The notes under the pieces are model-generated. The model ran no database searches and had not been told where the DNA came from. It saw only the letters and a list, made by a program, of their open reading frames with translations. The position numbers were made by a program, and so were the translations under genes. Of a stretch of 64,000 nt of DNA, positions 54,027-62,629 are shown one piece after another (the first letter of the stretch is position 1; each line of letters begins with the position of its first letter). Source of the DNA: a bacterium (GTDB lineage Bacteria; Patescibacteriota; Gracilibacteria; BD1-5; UBA6164); the NCBI GenBank assembly GCA_024635475.1, contig JAGXIW010000003.1, forward strand, positions 186,001 to 250,000, in the 5' to 3' direction.

Positions 54027-54833
54027 ATGAAAAAAATGAAAAAATTTATTATACTTGTAATGATTTTTTTTAGTTTATTAAAAATATGTTATGGTGATAA
54101 CTGAGATCTATTATATGTTACAAATATTTATACTTCAACACTAAGTTCTTCAGATGAATCAATAGCTGTTGTTAATGCAACTTTACATAAATGATATGTA
54201 GTTTTAGAGTTATGAACTATATGAGATTATAAAAAAGTATTATTAACAGATAATAAAATATGATATATATTAAGTACTAACTTAAAAAATAATAATATAA
54301 ATCCTTTAAAATTGTCTTGAAATGCTTGAGATATAATAAGTAATTCTATATTATATAATATTCCATTTTCTTATTGAAATAAAATTGCTAGAGTTAATAA
54401 ATGAGAATCTTTTAAATTGTTACACCCCAATTATATAAATAATAAATATGTTAAAATAGTATTAACAACTTGAAAAAACAAATGATATATATGATTCATA
54501 GAGTCAAATTATATAAAAACAAAATTTATTGATTGATATAAAAATGATATAGATAGTTTTATAGAAAAAAAATCAAAATCTTATGAATCTGAAGAATTAG
54601 AATTAAATTCTGCATCTGAAGAGTCTTCAACTGAACTACCTCAAGTTGTTGTTCCACCTCAAGTTGTTGTTCCACCTAAAGCTATTCTACCGCCTGTAGT
54701 TGATGTACCACCTCAAGTTGTTGTTCCACCTAAAGCTATTCTACCGCCTGTAGTTGATGTACCACCTGAAGTTGAGGTACCACCTGAAGTTGATGATGAT
54801 CTTAAAAAAATACTAGATGGTTTATTTGATTAA
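54027..54833 (+). CDS. Secreted SH3-like protein with proline-rich repeats
   Basis: A 268-residue exported protein. Signal peptide (about 1-24, ILVMIFFSLLKICYG). Two segments of about 70 residues resemble bacterial SH3 (SH3b) domains: ATLHKGYVVLELGTIGDYKKV ... GYILSTNL and IARVNKGESFKLL ... VKIVL ... GFIESNYIK. After an acidic linker come imperfect repeats of (P/L)PQVVVPP and KAILPPVVDVPP at about 205-250, then a short acidic end. SH3b domains often bind cell-wall peptide; the Pro-rich arm may span the wall. The second ATG (54,036) is an alternative start. Confidence 0.7.
54638..54792 (+). repeat. Tandem proline-rich coding repeat
   Basis: 18-base units (CCTCAAGTTGTTGTTCCA and variants) arranged in a higher-order repeat of about 54-60 bases, nearly identical copies, encoding VVVPP and AILPP motifs. 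Recent slippage or recombination is likely. Confidence 0.8.
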
Positions 54834-54883
54834 ATTAAGTATTGAATATATCTAAATTTAGTTTTGGTATATAATAAATATTT

Positions 54884-55918
54884 TTACATCTTTCATTTTA
54901 TTGTTCTCATAAAGCTAATAAGTTTATATAAAAATTTATTTCTCACCCAGATATAACTTTCAGAAACTTTTATAATATCTTTGGTAAGTTTTAGTTTAAA
55001 ATCAGTAACTCATATTAAACTTGACTTAGTATCTCAAGGACTTGCAATTCATAAGAAATCATAATATTTACTTCATATTTTCTTAGCTTTTTTTAAAGCT
55101 GTCCATTGTAATAAGTAAGGTGCCATAAGATTTCTATATTCAGTATCATTCGTTGATGCTCAATAATAATATATACTTACATCTTTATCAAAGATAAATA
55201 TTCAAGAAGCTACAGGTTTATCATCTTTGTAAGCAATAAGTAGACAACTTTCTTTTATAGTTTCTAAAAAAGTCTGATAGTAGACAATATTATTACCTGA
55301 GAAACCATCTCTGGAAGTAGTTTCCATCATTAAATCATAGAATATTTTTATATTGTCTATTGTCTTGTCTACTTCCATCACTTTGATTTCTTTTTTTTCT
55401 GCTAACTTTATATTGTATCTTCATTTTGGCTTCATATCTGCTAGAATTTGTTCTTCCGTTTTTGATAAATCAATTATTGCAGTGTAGGGAGTTATAAACT
55501 TTTTGTAGTATCATGATTTAAAATATCTCTGTCATTCTGAACTTGTTTCAGAAACTTTGATGTTTTGATTTGAGTCTAGTCAGTGTATTATGGATCCTGA
55601 AATAAATTCAGGATGACAATTTAGTTGTTCAGGATGACAATTTAGTTGTTCAGTATGACAATATTTTTTTTCTAAATATTCTTTTAAATTATATGTCTCA
55701 ATCTGAATAAATAGACATTTTTCTTGTCTACATAAATTGATAAGTTTCTTGTCTACAATACTAGTATTTTTGCTTTCTAATCACAAAATAAAAAGTCCAT
55801 ATTGTCATAAACCTATACTTCTTTTTTCTATTTGTAAATCATCTACAAACAATATTTTTTCAGCTTGTTTTGATTTAATAAGCATTTCTCACCGATTTTT
55901 TTCTTGCCAAAAAGACAT
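54884..55918 (-). CDS. FemAB/FemX-like peptidyltransferase
   Basis: A 344-residue GNAT-fold ligase of the FemABX type, which adds amino acids from aminoacyl-tRNA to the wall precursor. Segments: MKPKGRYNIKLAEKK, FYDLMMETTSRDGFS, CLLIAYKDDKPVASGIFIF, IYYYGASTNDTEYRNLMAPYLLQW and DFLGIASPGD, with the late loop DTKSSLIGVTDFKLKL. Residues 87-130 are foreign to the family and derive from a palindromic repeat read in frame (CHTEQLN, CHPEQLN, CHPEFISGS ... VSETSSEGQ). Five GTAGACA/TGTCTAC copies. Upstream minus-strand neighbour is the uridine kinase. Confidence 0.82.
55530..55671. repeat. Dispersed palindromic element inside the FemAB-like gene
   Basis: Core 55,531-55,617 with arms TGTCATTCTGAACTTG... 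and ...AAATTCAGGATGACA, plus two extra 21-base tandem units of the kind GGATGACAATTTAGTTGTTC at the right edge. Length changes keep the frame. Reads in the same frame as the queA copy. Confidence 0.88.
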
Positions 55919-55927
55919 ATAAAAGTA

Positions 55928-57097
55928 TTAATAAATATTCAGATTTTTACAATCTTCACTTATATATTCTAAGCAAAGTTCTTTAAATATCAGTTCTATT
56001 TTATTTTTTGTATTATTGTCATAGTTTTCAAATTTGAGTTCAAGAATTTTATCTCCATTTTCAAAAAAATCTACAAAAATTATTATAGAATTAAAAAAAT
56101 AACTACTTCTTTTTCTGCTAACTATTTTTATATCATCTCAGTAAATTTCTCTAAATTCATCAACAGTATCAGAATCAACAAAAAAGTTTATTATATTTCT
56201 TTCCTCATAATCTTTGTTTTTAGTTAGTGGTCATTTATACATAAGTATATATTTACCAAAAGCTATTTTTCTAATAAGTAGGATTTCATTATCTCATATA
56301 ATTCTTCAATCTATATAATCTGGTGAAAAATAATAATCTGTATATTCTAAATCTCATAGATATTGAGCTCCTAACTTTAAAAGTATTTCAAATATTTTGT
56401 CTGTAGAAAAGTTTGAAATAATGTATTTTTTTTGTAGGTCAAGAATTTGAGTTTGTCCTGATTCTAAAAAAGCATCATATTCATTTGAAATTATAAAATC
56501 TGCATTAATTTTTGTTGGTTCTATATATTTATCATTCATAGGTTCAACAGTACCCAAAAAGTAATCAAGTATATCCTGTGGTTTTTGACCTGTTCTTTTT
56601 ATATCTCTAAATATCCTTCTTAAAATTCTTCAATGAGTTCATAAATCGACAAATATTTTTAAATCTCATAAAATCGTAATTTTATCATTTAATGCAAACA
56701 ATCATTCTATTATTATAATCTTTTTTGGAATAATTTCTATTTTATCTAAAATTGGGCGACCATTTTTAAAATCATATTCTGGAATTTTTACAGTCTCTCA
56801 AGATTTTAGTTTTAAAAGGTGTTCAAAAAATAAATCTAGATTTAAAGCTTCAGGTTGATCAAAATTAAGATTGTGTTTTTCATAATATTTTTTTCATCTA
56901 TAATAATTATCCATCGATAATAAAATAGCATTTCAGTCAAAGTAATCCAAAACTTTTTTTGCTACCTGAGAAGTTTTACCACTTGCAGATCATCAAGCGA
57001 TAAGAACAATGATATTTCATTCTTTTGTTTCAATTAGTTCATTAATAGTTTCATTTGTCTTAAAAACTCAAGCTTCTAATTCATATATTTTTTGCAT
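55928..57097 (-). CDS. Uridine kinase-like protein with C-terminal CYTH domain
   Basis: A 389-residue fusion. N-terminal half: P-loop IAGGSASGKTSQVA, SMDNYYRGKKYYEKHNLNFDQPEAL, a Tyr-Asp phosphate-site region PEYDFKNGRP and the lid GRILRRIFRDIKRTGQ, typical of uridine kinases (Udk) that make UMP. C-terminal about 170 residues with LGDLEYTDYYFSP, EILLIRKIAFGKYILMYKGP and EERNIINFFV resemble a CYTH (triphosphate tunnel metalloenzyme) domain. Udk-CYTH fusions are known in some bacteria and plants. A salvage role fits the other nucleotide enzymes here. Confidence 0.82.
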
Positions 57098-57114
57098 AGA
57101 TACGAAGATTAAAT

Positions 57115-58119
57115 TTATTTTTTATTAATATGTTTTTCAGCATTTAAAGTAAGCTTTCTACCTCTTGGAGTTCTCTCAAGAAAACCTATTTGAAGTAAAT
57201 AAGGCTCTACTACATCTTCAAGAGTGGCTTCTTCTTCTCAGACTGCTGAAGCAATAGTATTTAATCAAACTGGTCAAGAATTGAATTTATAATAAAGAGT
57301 TTCAATATATTTTCTATCGAGATAATCAAGTCAAAGATCATCAATTCATATATTTAAAAATATTCTTTCGAGTTCTTTTGCGACATTTATATCGTGTCAA
57401 ATAGTATGATAATCTCTAACTACTTTCAATAATCTATTTGCTATTCTGGGAGTTCACCTTGATTTTTTTGAAACAAAACATAAAGAATCTTTACATAAAT
57501 CAAGTCAAAGTATGCTAGAATTATTTGCAATAATTTTTTCTATATCACTCGAATCATAAAAATCAAGTTTCAATATATTTCAAAACCTGTCTCTTAGTGG
57601 TGAAGATAAAGCACTTAGTCTAGTTGTAGCTCAAACTAAACTAAATTTTTTAAGAGGTATTTTGACACTTTGTGCTCAAGTACCTGCTCATACCATTATA
57701 TCTATGGTAAAATCTTCCATAGCTGTATACAAAATCTCTTCTATTTGAGGTTTAAGCCTGTGAATCTCATCTATAAAAAGTATATCTCAATCATTTAAAT
57801 TTGAAAGTATGCTTATTAAGTCAGATTGTTTTTCTACTGCTGGTCCTGAAGTTGATTTCAGACTTACTCACATCTCATAAGCAATTATATTACTAAGAGT
57901 AGTTTTTCATAATCATGGAGGACCATAAAAAAGTATATGTTCCAATGTCTCATTTCTAATTTTTGCTGATGATATAGAAACAGAAAGATGTTTTTTTATA
58001 GAAATTTGTCAGACATAGTTCTCAAGAGTCTTTGGTCTGAGAGAGTTTTCTATAATTGTACTATCTGTATTTATAGCTTTAGGAGAAATTAATCTTTCTT
58101 TTTTTACGGATTCTATCAT
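57115..58119 (-). CDS. ruvB: Holliday junction branch migration ATPase RuvB
   Basis: A 334-residue RuvB. Segments: [14 protein letters not shown]-loop [16 protein letters not shown] (both internal glycines TGA), [11 protein letters not shown] (Walker B), [14 protein letters not shown] (sensor 1 region), [31 protein letters not shown] and the C-terminal winged helix with [17 protein letters not shown]. It drives branch migration with RuvA on junctions. No ruvA or ruvC lies next to it. First gene of a minus-strand group ahead of the uridine kinase. Confidence 0.96.
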
Positions 58120-58275
58120 TATAAATGGATTAGGGATCAATATATAGAAAATAGTACATTAGTTTAAAACTTATTCTTTGGTAGTTATTTAATTTTTTAT
58201 ATTTTATATTTTTTTATATTTTTGTAAAGTTCTAAATTTATAAAGGTTTCTCTTTGATGATAAATAGAAGTATTT

Positions 58276-58316
58276 TTATATTAAGTTTGATTTTTTTTTA
58301 AAAAAACTTAATATAA
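58276..58316. terminator. Strong AT hairpin in the ruvB-rny spacer
   Basis: Perfect 13-base arms TTATATTAAGTTT and AAACTTAATATAA around an extra T/A tract, giving a long AT hairpin. Lies in a 421-base spacer between divergent genes, so it is not an ordinary terminator; it might be a regulatory or attenuator hairpin for rny. The spacer otherwise shows promoters only (TTTTATTATATTTAGAAT near 58,430). Confidence 0.45.
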
Positions 58317-58540
58317 GTGTACTTAATTTTAAAATTAGGTATAGATAAATTAAATAATATTAAAAATAAGTCAACTCAAATTGATTTTTAAAAATAATAT
58401 AATATTTTGATATTAACAAAAAATGTCAATTTTATTATATTTAGAATAGCCTAGAATCGTATAAATAATTTTTATATTACATACTATTTCAAAATTTATG
58501 TCATTTGACAATCACACTATTTTAATAAATAAACAAAATT

Positions 58541-60088
58541 ATGAATATACTAAATTTTATTTGGGTCATTTTTTGAATGGCCTTAGCTACTGTTATATTT
58601 TTTGTGTTAGAGAATGTAAGACTTAAAAAAGGAACATCTAAATCTACAAACCTTGTTAAAGATGCTGAAAAAAAGAAAGAATATATTTTAAATGAAGCAA
58701 GGGATGAAAAAGAAAAAATGTTAAAAAGTGCTAAAGAAGATAGAGACCAAATGCTTAAAGAAGCAAAAGAGGAAAGTAATGATATAATAAAAAAAGCTGA
58801 AAAAATAGAAGAGAGAATTATAGAAAGAGAAGAAAAAATAGAAAAAAAATTCGATGAAATAACTACTAAGCAAGAAGATTTAATAATTCAAGAAGATACT
58901 TTAAAAGAAAAAAAACTAACTCTTAATTCTAAAATTGAAGAGTTAGAAAATAAGTTATCAGAACTGTCTAAATTATCTGAAGAAGAGGCTAAAGAATTGT
59001 TTTTGTCTCAAATAAGATGAAAATATGAAAAAGATGCACTAGGTTTGATAGAAAAACACAAAAAAAATGTTGAAGATAGAAAAAAAGAGATTGCTAAAGA
59101 AATTATTATAAAATCAATACAACAATATGCTTGAGAAGTTACAAATGAGACAACTTCTACAATTATAGAAATTCCTTCAGATGATATAAAATGAAAACTT
59201 ATATGAAAAGAATGAAGAAATATAATATCTTTCGAAAGAGCTACTTGAGTTGCACTAATAATAGACGATACTCCAAATAGTGTATTTTTATCAGCATTTG
59301 ATTTATACAGAAGATATATAGCTAAAAAATCTTTAGAAAAACTTATTGAGGATGGTAGAATTCAGCCAGCTAGAATAGAAGAAATAGTACAAAAAACTTG
59401 AGAAGAGGCAAATGTATTGTTAAAAGAATTGGGAGTTGCTGCTTTAGATGAGCTATGAATAATATGAGTTCCTGATGATATAGCTTCTTTGATTTGAAAA
59501 CTTAGATTTAGAACAAGTTATTGACAAAATATACTTAAACATAGTAAAGAGGTAGCTGTTATAGCTTCTTCAATAGCAAAAGATTTATGAGTTGATTCAG
59601 AAATCGTTAAATTATGAGGATTACTTCATGATATTTGAAAATCATTAGATCATGATATAGAATGAACTCATCCTGAAATATGAGCAAAAGTATGTAGAAA
59701 ATATAAATTATCTGAAAAAATAGTAGATATAGTAGAAAATCATCACAATGATCCTAGTTCTATAAGTACAGAAGCAGCTATAGTTCAGGTAGCTGATATG
59801 ATAAGTTCAGTTAGACCTTGAGCTAGAAGGGAAGCAGTAGAAGAATATATTAAAAGAGTTAAAGAAATGGAAAATCTAGCTGAAAGTTTTTCTTGAGTGA
59901 GTAAAGCTTATGCAATTAGTGCATGAAGAGAAATAAGGGTCTTTGTAGATGCTGATATAATTTCGGATTTAGAAGCTACAGAGTTAGCTCAAAAAATTGC
60001 TAAAAATATAGAAGAAAAAATTAATTATCCTTGAGAAGTAAAAGTGAATCTTATAAGAGAAAAAAGAGTTGTTGAATATGCAAAATAG
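58541..60088 (+). CDS. rny: Ribonuclease Y
   Basis: A 515-residue RNase Y. N-terminal membrane helix (about 5-22), long coiled coil (30-190; [31 protein letters not shown]), KH domain (IPSDDIKGKLIGKEGRNIISFE with GxxG) and the HD phosphodiesterase domain ([22 protein letters not shown], later [21 protein letters not shown]). It initiates mRNA decay at the membrane. Many conserved glycines are TGA. Confidence 0.96.
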
Positions 60089-60122
60089 ATTAACAAAAAA
60101 TATTAATTATTAATCATTGATT

Positions 60123-60920
60123 ATGTTTCCTTTTTTTGAAATTTTTTCCATTAGAATGTATACTTTTTGATTTAGTATAACAATAATATTTTTTTTGTTT
60201 TATCGGATGCTAGGTAAACTATCAACTAGATTTAATTATGATTTCAATTTATTTAAAGCAAATATTTTGTGGTTTTTTATATCTACATTTATTTTTTCAA
60301 GATTATTCTATATATTATCACAATGGAATGATATGAGATTTATAAAAGATTTTTTTGAATTTTTTATAATGAGTGACTATAATTTTTCATTATATTGAGC
60401 TATTTTTTGATTTTTTCTTATTTTGTTTGTAAATCTAAAGATAAGAAAAGAAAATATAATAAAGTATATAGATGGTGTTGTTTTGGCTTTTACTTTTGTT
60501 TTAGTTTTATGATATATATGAGCATTTTTGGGATGACAAGTTTATTGAAAACCTACAAATTTATGAATTGAGATAAAATATAATAATACAAATTCTTTGG
60601 TTCCTTGGACTGTTCCAATATTTCCTTTACCTATTGTTTATGCAATTTTATCATTTTTACTTTTTTCAACTCTTTATATATTGAAGATGTATATAAAAGT
60701 TAAATGATTTATATGATATTTAGGATTATGAGCTTTTGCTACTATCACTTTAATATTTGAATTTTTTAGTTGAAAAGATGATATCTTTAGTGTAAGATTT
60801 TTTCTTAACTTCAATCAAATTTGTGCAATAATTTTATTGGTTTTTGTTTGAAGAATTCTTTATAATATGGTTAAAATAGCTTCTTTTGAAGGAACTTTAA
60901 ATATTTTTGATAAGGATTAA
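60123..60920 (+). CDS. lgt: Prolipoprotein diacylglyceryl transferase
   Basis: A 265-residue membrane enzyme with about seven helices. It starts MFPFFEIFSIRMYTFGLVI as in other Lgt proteins, has SLYGAIFGFFLILF, and the Lgt box YIGAFLGGQVYGKPTNLGI followed by VPIFPLPIVYAILSFLLF. Lgt lipidates the Cys of prolipoproteins. The usual invariant Arg in the GR-GN motif is not present in the same form, so the active site may be diverged. 34 bases after rny. Confidence 0.82.
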
Positions 60921-60948
60921 AATAAAAAATAATTAAAGTTTTTACTGT

Positions 60949-61059
60949 CCCTAAAGGACTGTCTTCGCGAGCATTTTGAAAGAAATGAAGAATCCCTTGA
61001 TTTTGGATTCGAAGATAAATAATACTTAAGAGATTCTTTGCTATAATCAGGATAACAAT
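60949..61059. repeat. Dispersed palindromic repeat, second copy of the 26.6-kb element
   Basis: The first 26 bases (CCCTAAAGGACTGTCTTCGC then GAGCAT) are identical to 26,624-26,649; the centre differs and the right arm AAGAGATTCTTTGC ... ATAACAA is degenerate. It fills the gap between lgt and comEC. Confidence 0.75.
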
Positions 61060-61078
61060 ACTTTCTCATAATTATATA

Positions 61079-62569
61079 ATGTTATCAAAAAATATTTTTT
61101 TTAATTTTTTTCTTACATCATTTATAATTACCATTCTTGTAAATAATTATTTACAAGATTTTTTATTGTTATTAATTTGCTTAGGATTTTTTTCTATAAT
61201 TTATCTAAATTTGGTGTTATACAAAAAATCAATAAAGAAGCATTTAGTATTATTGTTTTTCATAATTATTTGAAGTATATTTTGATCAATTATATCAAAT
61301 TCAAATCTAGATAAAATAAAAGAAAATCAAGTTTTCTTAGAAAAATATTATTTAAGAAATTATAATTATGAATTAGAAGTAAAGCAGTTGTATAAAAAAA
61401 ATGAAAATTATAATAGTTATGTGGTAAAAATAGATAAAATTGATTGAATAGAAGTAGACAAAAATGTGTATTGAATTGTCTACATATCAAATAATTTATG
61501 ACTAGAAAAATGAAATATTTTATCTACAGATAGCCAAATTTTGAATATAGACAATGTAGACAACATAGACAATTACAAAAATTTTTTGTTGTCAAAGAAC
61601 ATATATTTCAAATCTTATCTTTATAATTTTAAAATAATAAAAAAGATAGATAATTTTTTTGTTTCAGTAGATAAATTTAGAACAAAATTATTAATTATAA
61701 TAAATAAAATATATCCAAAAGAAGAAGGTATTTTTCTTTCTGGAATATTAATCTGAGCAAGAGAAAATATACCAAAAGAATTAAACGATGATTTTAATAA
61801 TTCTTGAACAACACATATGGTGGCAGTAAGCTGATTTAATATAACAATTTTAATTATCTTTTTATGATACCTATTTAAATTTGTACCTATCTTTTTTAGA
61901 ACTGTTATTATTGTTATTTTTTTAATTTTATTTTGTATTTTTGTATGATTAGAAGCATCTGTTATAAGAGCATGAATTATGTGAATTTTGTGATATTCAC
62001 TTACAATTATGGGAAGAAATAATAGTTCTTTAACTATTTTGTTATTAACTTTGTTTATTATGATTTTGTATAATCCATTTTATATAAATTATGATATTAG
62101 TTTTCAATTAAGCTTTTTAGCGGTTTTGTGAATTTTGTATACAAAAGAGTTTTTTGATAAGATTTTTTGATTTTTACCAAACATATTGGCTGTAAAAGAA
62201 AGTTTTATTATAACTTTATCTGCTATGGTACTAACTTTACCAATATCGATTTTCAATTTTTGACAGATTCCACTACTTACCCCAATATCAAATATATTAA
62301 TTTCCTGGAATATACCTATTATTATGCTTATATGATTTTTTTCAATAATATCATATATTTTTTCACCTATTTTATGAGTAATTATATGATTTTTTCCATT
62401 TATATTACTAAAATGGAATATTTTTATAATACATTTTTTTGGAAATTTAGATAATTTTGTAATTAAAACTGATTTTTGAAATTATGCTTTTTATTTAGAA
62501 ATATTATATTTTGTAGTTTTGGGATATTTAATTTTGAATAGAAAGAAAATTAAAGCTGACATAACATAA
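61079..62569 (+). CDS. comEC: ComEC/Rec2-like DNA uptake channel, no metallo-beta-lactamase domain
   Basis: A 496-residue membrane protein. N-terminal helices and an OB-like external segment (KVDKNVYGIVYISN region), then the Competence domain: GILIGARENIPKELNDDFNNSGTTHMVAVSGFN (the SGxN / GxSHxxAxSGxH-type signature is THMVAVSGFN), GLEASVIRAGIMGIL, and FQLSFLAVLGILY. The usual C-terminal metallo-beta-lactamase nuclease domain is missing, so the strand-degrading activity must lie elsewhere. It carries three GTAGACA/TGTCTAC heptamers. With ComF and pilus genes it points to DNA uptake. Confidence 0.88.
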
Positions 62570-62582
62570 ATTTTAATTCCAA

Positions 62583-62620
62583 AAAAAAAGAGATTAGATT
62601 TAAAATCTAATCTCTTTTTT
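62583..62620. terminator. Bidirectional terminator between comEC and fusA
   Basis: AAAAAAGAGATTAGATT / AATCTAATCTCTTTTTT, long perfect stem with A and T flanks between convergent genes. Confidence 0.9.
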
Positions 62621-62629
62621 AGTATAAAA

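Noticed and set aside
54638-54792. Possible CRISPR array in the SH3-like gene
   Set aside because: Units are contiguous 18-mers in frame, coding for Pro-rich peptide; no unique spacers.
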